DNA of 64,000 bases from Strix aluco (Eukaryota > Chordata > Aves > Strigiformes > Strigidae), in NCBI RefSeq assembly GCF_031877795.1, contig NC_133942.1:2356001-2420000 (forward strand), in the 5' to 3' direction. A program made the position numbers and the translations under genes. The notes under the pieces are model-generated. The model was not told the origin of the DNA. It saw nothing but the letters and a program-made list of their open reading frames with translations, and did no database searches. Shown one piece after another: positions 23,001 through 37,500 of the stretch (positions are counted from its first letter, which is position 1; every line of letters starts with the position of its first letter).

Positions 23001-26000
23001 TCTGCCCTACATCCAGCCAGCAGCAACGGGGGGAAGCGATGCTGGGGAACCCGTACGGTCAGGGCCAGCCAGCAAAGCTCAGAGGCAGGGGAACGAGGCA
23101 GCCAGAGCCTTCCCTGACCCAGGGCAGGGCAAGCTCAGCTCCACATCATCTCCAGCTCCCACTGTGCTGCACTGGAGAAACATATTTAGCTGCTCTCTTC
23201 TCCCAAACACAAATAACCTGATTCTGGCAGAGATCGAGTTTTGCTCCCCAGGGCTCAGGAAGGGAGACGTTACTTCATCCACTTCCCACGGGGACAGTAA
23301 CTAACCCAGTGCAGGAAAACTCAATCCGATTGACAACTACAGAGCTGGAGGCAGATGCTGCCCGCATCTTCGATGTGCCCTTGAAGTAATTAATCCAGGA
23401 GCTGAAGCTGAGCGCTCCCTTCTTGCCCTAGGTGCGCAGAGCCACAAAGGCGGCTCTGAGCCTGGGTCTGTGATCCACAGCAAACAAGCTGAGACTTGCT
23501 TGAGGAGAGCTTTGCTCAGGAACTCAGCACTCCCTGTAAATTGTGTAGGAACTTGATGGAAAACAGGGTATTAATCAGCCAAATACCCAGGTGGTTCCTC
23601 AGCAGGCTTTTAGCATGAGGCTAGAGGCTTCCAGCGGGACTAAAGCCACTGAGAACTATTGCTGTGCCCATCTCTTCTGGGGAAGCTGCTTTCGGGGGCT
23701 CTGCACCAAGAGGAGACAGGACAGTAATGGAGCAGACACTCCTCCCTGAGGGCTGGCTTTTCTTGGACACGCTGGCTCCTAACATTCACATACGAGTACT
23801 GGCTCTGATCTCTCCCCTCAAAGAGGGCGAGAGCCTGCCCCCAGACTTTTGCTTCTGGGTTAGTCTCGCAGAGCCACCAAAGGGAAATGACCTGCGTAAT
23901 TACTCTTACTACTGGCAGCAATAAAAGCATCTCCGTACAGTGTCTGTCAGCCACGTACAAGCTCAGAGGGGCTTTGCTAATTACTGAAGTTTCCTGTGCT
24001 GACAAAGAGATCCCAAGGGATGTGGTGACTGATGGGGAAAAACTGTGCAGAGGAATTTCAGCACCACACAACAGATCCCCTGGACTAGAAGCACGTTTTA
24101 GCACCTTGCCACAGGGTCCAGTGGGCACTGCAGGCACCCACATACAAGCGCAGAATCTGGTCCTACACCTTGAAGACCACCCATCAGACCACAGTAGGTA
24201 CTTCTCGGAGACAGGAGTCTCATGTGAGTCAGGATTTAGGGAGCTCCGAGCAGAGAAGCGATCCTCCTTCTACAACTCCCAGCATCTCTCCAGCACCTCC
24301 TGTCTCTGGCAGCCTCCTTTACTCCCATGGAGCGCCTGACGCAGATGTTTTTGTTTCTGGGTGCTACAGGACTGCTGAGTTTGTTTTGCACCTCTGGCAC
24401 AGCTCTGGGAAGCTGTCACACATCTCCTTAACTACGTGCCCCTGAGCAAAGCTCACCCTCCCACGCCAAGCTGGTGCTACACTGGCAGGTTGCAATAAAC
24501 ATCACGACTGCAGCAAACCGGGTCTGATGTACAAACAGCAGCACTCAGGGCAACCAGCTTGGGCATCTCACTTGAGCACCACTTGAGAGCTAAAAGAGTA
24601 TCTAAGCTTTATGAATACTGACTTGGTTGAGACTAGACTTCACAAACTTATTTTTCCACATCCACATGGGGTGGTCTAAAAGTCATCTGGGAAGGGCCGA
24701 GCCACCAACAGGATTTTTAGTGGCACTGAGTGCCGAACCCCTTCCAAACCTGTATGTGTGCTTGGCATGCAGGCTTCAGAAACCCCTTCTGATACCATAA
24801 CCTGATGTTAAGGTGATGAACAGGGATGTGCTGTAGCCCAGAACATCCCAAGTCACCCTCATCTCAGTATGAGCTGGGATTTTTCACACCCAGATCCATG
24901 TACATGGGGGAAATGGAGGAGTTTGGACATGTACAGCAGTGAAGGTCAAATTTTCATTGTAAATCATTATGCTCTTAGCAGCAAAGACATTTTCTTCACA
25001 CTCACCTGTAAAGTTTGTAGCAACACGACTACCACCACATAGACAGTCTATCCAGGGGACAACACCTGTGCTCCTAACCAGGACAGTCTAAAGGACGCAC
25101 AATTCAAATCAACCAAATAGCAGGCAAAGGGAAGAGCTCCATGTTTGCTTAAGCAATGCTAGGGACAGATTTGACTCAAGTTCAGCAAAAATTAAAGCCA
25201 CGCACCATGCACCTGATCCTGCGTCAGTCACACTAACAACAGTGTGATTCACTGAGAACTACTGCCACTTGTGAGCAAGTCAATACAGACACACAGTAAA
25301 GCAAGGAAAATGCCTCCCAACACCCTACACTGATATTTTGCTCTTAGTGCCTCTGTTTCATAAGAAACAGTCTGTCGGTGGCTCTGAAAGAGCAACCCAG
25401 CTGCTTTTTGTATGCGAGTCACAGGGAGTCTGACTTAGCGCAGGACAAATCAGCCAGGGCTCGCCCCGCCAGGTTGGGCAACATTGTCTGCTGCTCTGCA
25501 CTACACCTGCAACAAGCAGCTTTTAAGACTGATTAAATGTTTTGGTTTCACTTCAGCAATTAATCTCAGCAGCATTTTACTTATTTGTATGCTTCCAAAG
25601 TTTGAGAGATAATACCTTAATTATTCCTTGCTCTCCTTCTCAGTCTGTGGTTTATTGAAAAGTAACTGCAGCGCTGTACTGACAGGCAGGAACGAATCCT
25701 GCCTTCATCTCCCAGGTGGCTGCACCATGTTCCGGGAGGTGGCCCATCCCAGAGCCAGCAGATAGTTTGGTCCCTGTGGCCTATCCATGAAAATCACTTC
25801 TGCAAAGATTAACCATGGAGGAATCAGGTGTTTCAGTAAGAACAAGACTCAGGTTTTCAAAGCAAGCTGTGAAGATCCTGGCCCTGGATTCTTCACTTGG
25901 ACTGTTCACTTCACATGGTATAAACCCCACAGCCCTAACCTCTAGTGTAGTTAGCCCTGATCTAACCCAGAAAAAGATCTGTCCCTCTGAAGTTTATCCT

Positions 26001-27307
26001 ATAGGTTCCCTATATGCATACAAGTGAGGCACCTTTTGTCCTTCTCTATCTGAAATTTCAGTAGTTCTGTCAAGACAGTGTTACCCAAACCAATGAGCTT
26101 CTCTGAGCGAGCACAAACCATTCTCTGTGAATGTGTCATTGACTGAAAAACATTAAACAAAGCTGTGATAACTCAGAAGCCTACAAAGAGCATTTGGAAG
26201 GTACAGGAGCATTTCTAGAACTTCTACAAACTCAAGACAATAAAATGCTCGTTGCTGGGCTAAAGCATCACAGCAGCACCTAGGTGAGGACATCACACTT
26301 CCCAGGACCGAAGTTCAGGAACAGGGACAAAACAAACCTCTCTTTCAGGCAAGAGAAAATGCACACCAAATGCATTCAGGCAACTGAGGAAGTGTCTCGA
26401 CCAGCATCACAAGATACCTCTGCTGAACCAAGGCAGACAGAGGCATTTTAACATCACACCTTCTCTTGAGTTTTCTCCACTTACTCTTAAAGTGACTTAC
26501 AAAGCTGACAGCATTTCTGTGGCCTGAGCTTGGCTTCTCGTACCCTAGTATAAATTTTACACCTATCTCGGGAGGCAGCGAGCACTCCCTGCCAAACCCC
26601 AAGAGCCCTCAAGTCCTGGCTGCTTCAGTCCTGATGCTGTGAAGTGTGGGATGTAGGTGGGTAGAGGGCAACATAAAAAAAAGGGTCTGTGGCAAGACAA
26701 CGGAGAAGCAGTCCAGGGGACAGAGGTGTGTAAGAGACAGGGGGCATTTAGAGAGAGTCCGACAGAGACATGCATTCCCCACGTTACACTTCAAACAGAG
26801 CATTGTCTAGGAATAAAACTTCACACCTGCATGTGCACACTGCAATGGAGAATCAAGGTTCCTCCTTCCTCCACTCAGCAACTCCCAGCAAAACAGCCTA
26901 CCAAAAATCTCATTCCTGCTTGAGGGGATCCACTTTAACAACGCCCTAAACACCAACTATTTGTCACTTTTTCCCTGAGGTAAAGGACAGGGCAGGCACA
27001 CCTGGAGAGGGAATTAAGGTGGCTGCGACAACAGGAAATGATGGTAGATGACTGTCACGGGGGCGTGCTGGGTGGAGAACACCGTGCTGACACCAGGGAT
27101 GGACCAGCACACAGCCACACAGGACACACAGAACAGACTCAGCCTTTGCCCCTTATCTGCTCCCTTCTAAGCACTGAAACGTGCAGAGTTTTTGAAAGAA
27201 AAGCTTTTAGAAGTAGTTTGTAAAGCAAGTTTAACATTATTCTGCTTAGAAAGGGCTCTGTTCTGAAGGATGCAGAGAGCGTGCACCACGCAGTGCCCAG
27301 CACTTAC

Positions 27308-27432
27308 CTGTGTCATAGTGAACTACCAGGGAACTGGAATGATCCCCGGTCTTCAGCGGGTGAAACTCCACTGTTACTTGCATGGCATCACCAATCCCAA
27401 GAGTCCTGATGGAGGGATCCACAGAGAAGGGG
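27308..27432 (-). CDS. HYDIN: HYDIN-like exon (most 5' one recognised), intact
   Basis: This 125-nt exon follows a CTGCGTTGCAG acceptor and ends with a GTAAGT donor. One base completes a split codon, then 41 codons are open. They read PFSVDPSIRTLGIGDAMQVT, VEFHPLKTGDHSSSLVVHY and DTG. This is a classic ASH-domain strand pattern (PF-V-P--G-L--G-----V-F-P---GDH---L-V-YDTG) of HYDIN. Upstream, no block matching the preceding HYDIN exons could be read, so the 5' portion may be missing, very diverged or unrecognised. Confidence 0.86.
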
Positions 27433-30400
27433 CTGCAACGCAGAGAAAGAGACACATCAGGGCTACTGTGGGCGATTTGGGGACTATACTCCTTTTGCAG
27501 TCTACTCCACTTCAGCTCACTTGTGCAAGCAAGAAGCAAACAAGCCACAGTCAGTAGAAAAAAACAGAACATAGAGGATCAGAAATGGCTCTACTGACTC
27601 TCACTTCTGAAGAGATCCAGCTCTCCAAACATCCTGTGGTGTCAAACGACCTCATCTCCCCCATACTCTGCATCCCCTTCTCTGCAGGGAGGCTCAGGAG
27701 TCCGACCGCTAGCAATACAGCCAGAGGATGGGTTTTGAGGAGTACAGAGAGGGTGAGAGCTATCTGCCTGCACAACTTGACACTGACTTCCTCAGGAATC
27801 TGTCTTTCCCTGCCACCTATAAACTCCACCTCAAGAGATGCAAATGTCAGGGCATTACCTGTCCCAGTGAGACTGCAGCCTAGGAATCAGACAGGGAGGA
27901 TAAGTGTCTTTCTGGAAGACCAGAGAATAATTATGGTTTAATTTGCAGAATTCATTTTTTTACCTTGGAAACATCCTAGTTTAGCCTAAGAAAGGACACG
28001 TTTCATTAGCATTACAATGAAAGCTGCTCTAAGGAACAATCAGAAAAAGATGAATAAGTGCAAACACAGATTAGAGCGATACAACAACACGGAAACAAGA
28101 CACGGAAGGAGGATCCCATGCACAGCCTGAACCATTAAACCCCTGGCTACATGAAGTGCCATTACCAGGAGCACATCAAGGCGAGTTTAACAGGAGGTTT
28201 TCTGTGTATTCACAAGCACTGCAATCTGGGACTCTGGGTTGTAATCCAACCTCAGTAACTGTTTGCTTGGCCCACCAGGCAAATTCTGTGCAATGCACTG
28301 GAAATAATTATGAAAATGTGTTGGGGTACTTTGGATTTAATATGAGCAATTATGATTTGTCACCAGGTAAACGGCTCTTGGCTGACAGACACAAAACTCA
28401 GTGCTTTAATGCAAAGGGACAAATCAGGTGAAACATGCTTCTGCAGCTGGGCTTCGTGGCTCTTCTACAGCCCCACTTGGAAAACAAAAGTTATTGGGTT
28501 TAGTGCTTTGCTGGTGGTCAATTTGTCACCTTAAAAACATGTTCTGGAGAGTTTTACCATGATTAGAGAATCCAACACACACAAAAATATTGAGAACAAC
28601 TGGAGTCATGCACAAGCTGAACTTTGTTCATGTAAGTAGTGACAGCTGATGAAATTGCTGGAGTTTCTGCTCATTAAGGAGATATCGCTGCAATTAGGGG
28701 CCTGACCTGCTCCCATTACAACCAGTGAGAGCATTGCCACCGAAGCACGGGGCCTGCAACGTTTGTGTGCTGGACCTGAGACTCTGGAGAGAGAGGAGGA
28801 AAGACAAGGCACCACCAGCCTCAGAACTGAGCTGTTCTACATGGTCCTGCATCCACACTGATGGTTATGCCAGGACTGCTGCAGGTCTCTGCCAGGGCTT
28901 GGGTGGGATCATTGCCTGGTGTGGGAAAGGCAGAGATTTTGGGGTTTTTCCTTTTTTTTTTTCCCCAGAAATGTTGCCAGAACAGAAAAGCTGCCAGTTA
29001 AGGGGGATCCCAGGCAACACTTCAGCACTACCTCCCATCCCATCACCTTCCTACTCCTTCCCCATGTCTACATACTCCTGCCCTCAGATGGATGGGACAG
29101 GATGGGAATAACACTCCTGAAGATATCTTCATCTCTTCAAATTATTGGAAGAGATAAAGATCAGAAATTTTCAAATTATCCAACCAAGTTCAGGACTCAG
29201 TTCTCAGGACTGAGAAACGGAGCACAAATCAGACACTGCATGTCCTACATCCCAACCCATGCTGCACCCACAAGACAACTCTCTTACTGCTGTAGCAGAA
29301 GCTCGTTATCCCTCACATGGACCTGGTTCTCCAAGACCCAGAGATGCAAGCTCCATGGTTAAACTCCCCTGAATTTCAGTCACCGTCACTAAGCTGTTGT
29401 CTGCAGCCTACGGATAAGAAGAGATGCTAAGGAAACATCCCTGACACATTGTCATAGCCAAATGAAAACCACTGCCGAGAGATGACGCTAGCGGGATAGA
29501 CATTGGCTTTTTATCCATTAAGTGTGAGCTGTTCTTTAGGATAATTCTCATCCTGTTAGATCTACCCTTCTAATGAATCACTACTGCTCCTAAAAGACAC
29601 AAAAGAGAAGGTTTGGAGGTTTTTTAATATCTCATCTTCTTCTGACATGCTTTTTAACTATGTGCATTTGTAGGTTTGCTTTGTTGTACGACATCTAAAC
29701 TTTCACAAGTCCAGATCTCCCAATGGCACCCTGCAGTCCCCAGCTTGTATAAACTTATCTAGCCACACCAATTTAGGAGAGACCTGCCCATCAGTACTTG
29801 CCAAGGTCTTGCCTGTTATTGCCCTTCAGAAAGAAAGCAACACTAGATTCGTAAGCAATTTCATAATGATATATTTTGGCATTTACATCTTGCTTACTTT
29901 CACCAGGCAACAGCTCCCCATCTTGACAGTTGGGCATCCCGTGATGATACCAAAGGCCAAATACTGACAGAATTGAGAAACACGACTGGCAAGTGAACAA
30001 AGCTGGCAGTTCTGTGGCCCAGGCTCTCAAACTACCAGGCTGCCTGTTCTCCTGCAACCACACCTTTGGCACATGCAATGTGCAAGGAGGCTGCAATACA
30101 CTTCAAGTGCCGTGGCGTGTTTATCTTCTGCAGCCAACCTTTCTTTGGTCTACTGGTGCATTATACAATCATTTGAGTTTGGGAGAATCGATTTCGTTAC
30201 AAGCTACCTCGAAACCCAAGGAAGACAGTAAAATTACTGGTGATTGAATTGCCTCTTCTGTCCACTAAGATCTATTGCAGGAAAAAAAATAAAGGTCGTT
30301 TAATCTTAGCATATATTATTTTTTAGTAATGGTATAACAGCCAAAGTCAAGCAGTATAACTATTCCAGTAAACCCAGTCTGCTACAGTCAAAGCATCCAA

Positions 30401-31125
30401 GACTCCATCTCTGTGCTGAAAAATCCTGTGTGGAGTCAGCATCTCACAAGCTCCACCCTGGAGTTGCAATGGCCTGGACAGCCGAGCTTCAGCTCTGCCA
30501 CAGATGCTGTATTTTGTGGTTTCATTTTTGTCGTATTTCATTAGCATAGATTATTAAATAACATTTTTAATGAAGAAATAAACATGGAGGGGGGGCTTTA
30601 TGCCTCTAAGTCATTAAAATACTGAACTTCCCACTGTGTCATTAGCTGTGTAGGTCTGCTGAGTCTTTAATCATATTTTGAAGAACAAGAAATCAGAGAC
30701 GTGGAAACCACATGAAAGAAATGGCCTCAATCCAAAAGGAAATAATCTGTCATCCTAAACTATATAACTCAGTACCAGTTTAATTATAGCTTGGTAATTA
30801 TACCTTATGACACTATGATACTGTAGTATAAAATCAACTCTCACTCACACAAAACCTATATTAAAAAAGCATTAGGACTGTGCTATACACAAGAAAGTCA
30901 GAAGTTCGTAGTCAGCCAAGAAACGTGCCACACATGCTTCCTACACTTCACCCCATGAGATGCGACCACAACCATCTTCTGAAGGATCCAGCTGTGGCTC
31001 AGCGAGGGACAACATACCCTACGCCTCAACTATCTACAGACGTTTTCAGTTTGTTTTCCTCTTGAAATGTTAATGTGTTTGAATATAACTTGGCATAAAG
31101 ATTTCTTTTGAGAAGTACTGTTTCC

Positions 31126-31150
31126 AAGAAAGAAAGAAAGAAAGAAAGAA
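31126..31150 (+). repeat. (AAAG)n microsatellite
   Basis: About six perfect AAGA/AAAG units. Confidence 0.9.
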
Positions 31151-34100
31151 TATGACCTGAAGTCCTAAAAATACAGAGAATCATGGTGGAAATAAATGAG
31201 AGAAACCTGGATAAGTTAGGGTCTTTGTACTGGGCAGCTCAGACAAAAAACTGGTAAAGCTCACTTTCATTTTCTGTGGGTTCAAATCTATGGTAAGGTA
31301 TTCAGATATCCACCAGAGTCCAAGAAAACTTCAATATGGAAACGTGTTCATAAGTTTCAAGCCATGTACTGGTGGCGTAAAGTCTCTTATAAACCTCCAG
31401 GTCAGCATCGAACGCCCACAGAAATACTAAGCCAATGCACTGGGATACAGGAGAGTATAAATATTTCCCCGTTTCATCTCCAGATGATGATGGACTTTAT
31501 TAAACAGATGCCACCCAGCCTTCACTTCAGTTAGCTGGAAGAACCAATGAGCTGCACGTTTTCATAACGACAATGTGAATTCAGTGTGAAGCTCTGTCTA
31601 ACCCCAGGCTTGTCCAGCAAAGCCTAAGCAGAGCCAAGCCAGGGTCTGTGATGCTCCTCCCGACCAGGCTGCAGACACAGGACAGGGAGCGACTGGAACC
31701 ACAGGCACCCACGGGTGGAAGAGGCAAAAGGCCAGCAGGGAACAAGGAAAGCAGCTGCCCTCATAGCTGGGGGAGTGGGGGGAAGAAACACAAATTTCTG
31801 GTTAGCAAAATCCATAATCACTCAATTTCTGAGTTAGAAAAACGCCTGCTCTTTTTCACTCAGCACTCTCAGGCCAGCACGACTCTAAGTGCACTCTCCC
31901 CCAACGGAAGTGCAGGGTTTTAGGCACCCCCAGGCACAGGAGAAGCACTGGCTGGCCATGGGGCCCTGCAGAGGACAGCCTGTGGCACAGGGGCACGGGG
32001 ACACCCCTCCGGCCGTCCCCGGAGCAGACCCAGGACAGCTGTGCCAGCAGCGGCCACAGCCCTGCAGCTGAACCCCTCTCCAGCACCGCCTGGAGACAAC
32101 CCAGAGGACACTTGGGCAGTGGCCCGGGGCACCTCAGCTGCTGCCAAGGATGGAGGAAGCACTTTTCAGGTCCTGGATCCCTCTTTTTACCCTAAAAACT
32201 TGAGCCATCTTACCCCTTAGGCCACATCAAAATAAGTTCCTCCAACAGATTTTAAGACAAATTTCATTCAATATATAGGCTTACACAGAACAGTCTGCTA
32301 TGAGAAAACGAACTGTATCCATATTTATTTTTTTAAGTCCCATGGAAACCAATTAAATTAATTAAACTCTCTCCATCAGCTTTAAGTCAGTCCTAATACG
32401 CAAGAACATGAAGATGAAGAGGTTAGATCATTTTCCTACTCCAAGCTGTGAGAAAAATTAAATTAATGGACAGAATAATCAGCATGAGCAGTGCAAATGC
32501 TTCCATATTAAACATATTTTAGTGTTAAACAGAAGATACCTGCACTGCGGACTCTCTGAAAGGGATCACTTTTTTAATCCATCTATCACAGAACCTTAAA
32601 TTAAAGTTTACCGTGTGATAGTATGCATCCCAGAAATAGCTCTATTCTCAGATTTTAGGGACAGGGTAACCAAGATGAGCACTGCTTCAGACCCCCTATA
32701 GAACAGTCCACACAAATTAGTTCCCTCATATTCAGATTTCAGATTTTATATAAACTCTTGTACTTCCAACGAACTAAACACCACCCTATTTCAAGAAGCT
32801 TCCTCTTACCTGCACATACATTACCATATTTCTATTTATATTTATCAAGTTCCTTTTTCTTTTCCTGTTAATTCAAACAAGCAGACCTTTTTTAAACCCC
32901 CAGGTTAAAACATCTTCTGACTCTTGAATAAGCTTCCTTCATTTTCTTTAAAACTTCCACAAGCTGACATCCTATTTTTCAATGTAAGAAACCAACCTGA
33001 CTCATCCCAGCAAGCAGTCTCACTAACGAAATACACAGCAGGAAAAACACCTCCTTTATTTCTGCTCAGTGCTCCCCCATGCAGAGACATATTGTAGCCT
33101 CATCCCCGATGTGAAATGGGGATTGGTTACCCACTACCTCAGTAAGTCACTTTTTTTTTTATCATGTATTGTAGGGGTGACCTAAATCTTTGCTTCCTAT
33201 TCCTGCAATGTTTCATTTAGCTTATTAAAATGAACGCTGTACGAGTGACTTCATCTTATTATGCAGCACAGATCAGTCTTGGAAATGGAATTCCTCTTAT
33301 GAAGTATACACTAACAACCTTTATGTTCATCTAGAATCCGAAAGTTTAAGAACTGATTTTTGAAAAGAAGTGATGCTAGTCATGGCCACAGTGCTTTTCA
33401 CATCGTTATCTGTGAAGGGGTCTGGGACATACACATGCTATGTAAGAATGCAGGGGAGATCAAACTTAAAACAAACACCTCAGGATTTTTTCTTCCTATG
33501 AATAGAGTTGAGAGGCTAAAATACCATTAGACATGAGAAATCTAATGTTAATCTGAAGTCATGTTACAGAATCTGAAATTAATTCAGCTGCCAAGAAATT
33601 GTTGCCATCGTTTGATACACAGAAAACAAGATCTCCCTTGTTTGGCCGCGTGGGACAGTGGATTGTCAAAGTTCAAAAACCAAAGAGAAGATCAGCAGCA
33701 TTCCCTCAGCTCATGGGATAAGATTGTCAGCTCATACAATTTGTATTATGTTGGGCACTGCGGCCATAACCAGCTCTCACAAAGACTTCCAGTTCTTAAT
33801 TTCCACAACTGTAATCAGTTTTAATTTGAGGATGCTTGGTGACTGCAGAACTTTGATCTGGCGTGGCCACTCCTAAAATGCAGCCAGCCCGCACACTGGG
33901 CTCAGGCAGGGCAAAATCTTATGTCCAGCAAGAGCATAAGGTACTGCCCCCCAGAAATATCCTTCCCTGTCCTACCATTTTCATGTCAGAATTTCTGTAG
34001 ACTTGGTAACACTCCTTGGATTTCACTTCCATAAACTTGTCCTGCATTCCCTTGAAAACATCCAGACTTTTAACCTTCGTCACATACTTTGGCACCAAGC

Positions 34101-37100
34101 TTCCAGTTTACACACCCACTGCACGAAGACCATGTTAGAAAGCATTATTTTTTTTAAAACTGGCTACACCTCATTCCATGTGTCACTGCCAATGACAATC
34201 AATAAACACAGATAATATAATTTAAGCACAAAAAACAACTTAACTATTATTTTGACTGCATTTTTTACATCACAACTGATCTAGAGAATGTATATATTGG
34301 GGAAGCAAAAATCCTTCAAAACAAAAATCTTTAAAACTTGATAACTGCATTTCCTGAGAGCACTCATTCCTTCCATCAAGCTGTGTGAGTAATTCACATT
34401 AACTACAGCCTTCTCTCTTAAATCCACACATTTAAGTGATTGTCACCATGAAATTTAAAATATTTTAGGTATCTGTGCCTTACTACACCCAAGCAGTGAC
34501 ATCACCAAGTTCATGTCTTGAACTAACACTTCATTTCAGTACAGCCTGTGGGGGGGAATAACAGGATACCTGAAACTTCTATCCTGAACCAAAAAAATTA
34601 GAAAGAAAAGTCCAAAGAAGTGAGAGTTGCTGAAATGGTGTTTTAAATACACTTTAAATATTTAAAATATCTTAATAAATTATTCACTATTTTAAAATTC
34701 AGGGATTAGTTCTCAGATTTTGTACCTGTAGATTATTTTCTTGAGCTCCATCACTCGCTCGGTCTGTGCTTTCTAGGGAAGAGTGTTGAAACCACAGTAA
34801 CAGCCTGAATTACTTATGGATTTAGGGAGGGATTAACCCAGCTCTTCAGCAATGACAGTATTTTCTCCAAAGTCCCTGGAGGTCATGACTAGCTGTAATG
34901 ACATATTATGACATTCAGGACACTGACAAAATGGGATTGAGATGCCTGAGGCACTTCAGCACAGAAAACCCTGCTGGGAGTTGTCGCCTTCCTCAGCTCT
35001 TCCTGAGCTGACAGCCTGCTCCTGCCCAGCAATCCCAGGCAATCCCATCCCTTCCAGCTGCAGGAACTCCTCCGCACCAGAACGCAGGATGGCCAGGAGC
35101 TGCCAGAAAGCTCTTGCCTTGCGAGCAGGGTGTGCTATCCCCTCCTCCTGTGGTCCCGACCCTGGCAAGATCTGCCCAGCAGCCAGAGCAGGGCAGCGTC
35201 GGGGGAGGTGAAGGCCGAGCACAGCCCAGCGCTGGCTGAGGGGTGCAGCCACTGCCAGGGGGGCTGGAGACGCTGGCAGCTAATGAGGCACACAGGGTGA
35301 CACCAGCCTGCCAGCACAAGGGTCCCAAGGAGGGACGGGCTGGAAAGCACACAGCTCCTCTGGCTGGGACAGACCTGGAGACCTGCTCCCTGGGAAAACT
35401 CTGCTGCGCAAGCTGCTGGTTCAGGTACAGGAGAAAAAGAAGGTCCTGAATCCAAAGCTGCTGGGCTGAGCAACCAAAGCAAAGGATCTCCGGACTGGGG
35501 TTGTTCTGGTGAAAGGGAAGACCCACACGCTGCTCCATCTGAACAGACAGATCCCAAACCAGAGACAGAAGGGGAAAGCAGCAGCAAAGGCTGCAATGCA
35601 CAGCGACCCTGTCAAGCTGCTCCAACACATCCTTACGGTGAACCAAGGGTCGCACCAGCACCGACGGCAGAAACTTTTAAAGCCTACCCGTGGCTTTTTT
35701 TTCCCTTGGCAATCAGATGGAGCTGTAGAGATCAGCACAACATAGTGAACAGCTTGAGGAGTACACTGAAATTCATCTCTGTATGCACCTACTCCTAGAC
35801 AAACAAACAAATATGAAATATATTCTGTTCCATCTCCAGCCAGGATAGGATTTCAATTCCCATCTAATTTGACCTCCCCAGTAGAGCCACTCAGTAGGAA
35901 AACCCTCAGGGCATTAAATGGACAAAGCGAGGCACGCAAATACTCCATTCTAAGAGCACAGCACATGTCTTCAGAGGTCTTCAACTGATTTTGAAAACTA
36001 GACTCATGACAAAACATTGCACCCTTTATAAAAATCTTCCCAGAATGATATGACAGGCTATGACCTAGCATTCGTTCCAGGAGAAACACCTCTTCATTCT
36101 TCATGCATTAAGTAACAAATGGCAAAAACCTCGTTAAGAAAGGAAAAAAAAACCTCACGGCAAAATATCTCCTAAAATAATTTCACCTATACATATCGCA
36201 GTAACTGGCATCTTTCCCTTAACACCCCAAATGTCTGTAGAATATCACTTTGTTCAGTGACACTGACTTCACTAGGAGCACACTGTGAGTAAGGATTGTA
36301 GGACAGGGAATAGAGAGAATCACGTTTTGTTCAGAATGGCTTTTGACTTGGGAAGCCAGAAGACATCTAAGCAGCATATTCTGGTTAATTTACTTTGATA
36401 TGTGAAGATTAACTCCAGGGACATAAAAATAATACATTCAGGGTTTCTTCCCACCATTCCTGTAACTGTTCCTATTGTCACAGAGTCATTAAACCCCTCT
36501 GTTAACTCCCCAAGCATTACAGGTCTGCGATATTCAAGATAATAAAGTAGCCCACAAAACAACCTTCCTGAATAACAATCATTCATAATCGATAAATTAT
36601 AAAAGGTCTTTCTAATACACACATACAGTAACCAGAGCACAACTGAAGCACAACCGGCACTGACTGAAGCACAACTAACATGAACAAAGGCAAAACTATC
36701 ACAGTGCAAAAGCAAGAATCCCAGCTTCAGAAGGATGCTTCACACCGAGTCACTCTGCTGCACCCCCAGACCAGTTTGTCTCAGGGGAAGTTTTCATTCC
36801 AACAGACAGGGGCATTTTCTGCACACAAGCTCAGCAAATGGTTTTACAGGAGCACGGCAATGCCACCTGTCTGACAGAGCAAACCAAACCCGGTTTTATA
36901 GAGAAACACGCTCTGAATAATCACTGTAGTGCCCTGTCCGAACAGTTTTCCAAAATAAACAACCACAGGAGGAGGTTTTTGCTGTTGTTACTGTGCCAAA
37001 CTCTCACACCATATCATTATTTTTCAGTCACTCTCTTTAATATTTATTCTGCATGTTCTCCACAGTAAATTGTGATCAGCTACAGCTCAGAAATGTAAGT

Positions 37101-37366
37101 TTTCTAAATCTTAGAAGACTGAAGTACAGAAACTTATCATTCCATATGTCTGTTAAGCCTCTCGACACAAAGACTCTTGCTTTACTTCTAAGCTCATTTG
37201 CTACTAGAGCAACAAGCCACTTAAAACACTTCTGTGGGGCTGCACACTCTTGAATACAAATACTTGGATTTTGTACACACTACTCATTGGTAAGGGTTTT
37301 GCTATTGCACACAAAAACAGATGCCGGCCTCTGAAGTTTTCCCCTACTTCTCTACTTTTAACTCAC

Positions 37367-37500
37367 CTCCTAAAGCCAGAGGTACCAGGGAGATGTTGAA
37401 TGGCAACAGAGCACAGTTCAGCAGCTTCTCCTCTTCAGCTGGTACCTGGAACCAGGATCTTTCCTTCAGGTACACTGTGGGCAGCCCAACACACAGCTCA
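37367..37500 (-). other. Exon-like open segment of unknown identity
   Basis: On the minus strand a 134-nt segment lies between a possible acceptor (CACTTAG) and a good donor (GAG|GTGAGT). It is open for 44 codons: ELCVGLPTVYLKERSWFQVP, then AEEEKLLNCALLPFNISLVP, then LALG. The balanced amino-acid composition and the donor make it look like a coding exon, but the pyrimidine tract before the acceptor is poor and no family was recognised. It could be an exon of a gene on the minus strand running from the CpG island, or a chance frame. No function is proposed. Confidence 0.25.

Larger units (their letters stand above)
14858..27307. other. Large intron of the HYDIN-like gene
   Basis: About 12.4 kb between two adjacent HYDIN-like exons. 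It holds a 20-A tract and an ancient CR1/L3 element near 16.6-17.1 kb. Open frames up to 167 codons (for example 23640-24143 minus) have no recognisable domains and no splice support. No RNA gene was recognised. Confidence 0.62.
337..27432 (-). pseudogene. HYDIN: HYDIN-like gene fragment, six exons, probably disabled
   Basis: Six exons on the minus strand translate to consecutive blocks of the N-terminal part of HYDIN, a very large protein built from ASH/MSP-like beta-sandwich domains that forms part of the central-pair apparatus of motile cilia. From 5' to 3' they lie at 27308-27432, 14655-14857, 11823-11994, 7085-7184, 2537-2655 and 337-560. All boundaries have GT/AG sites and splice phases join correctly, so this is not a retrocopy. 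The fourth exon contains an in-frame TGA and the second a one-base insertion; the other four are open. Later exons would lie beyond position 1. The expected N-terminal coding exons upstream of 27432 were not recognised. Identification as HYDIN is firm from family knowledge; pseudogene status is inferred from the two lesions and could change if they are sequencing errors. Confidence 0.8.

Noticed and set aside
23640-24143. 167-codon minus-strand open frame within the large intron
   Set aside because: It matches no HYDIN segment (the flanking exons are already adjacent in the protein) and has no family resemblance.
27740-27790. Minus-strand peptide IPEEVSVKLC just upstream of the HYDIN-like exon at 27308-27432, reminiscent of the preceding HYDIN exon
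   Set aside because: The resemblance covers only about ten residues and does not continue in any frame; no suitable splice pair frames it.
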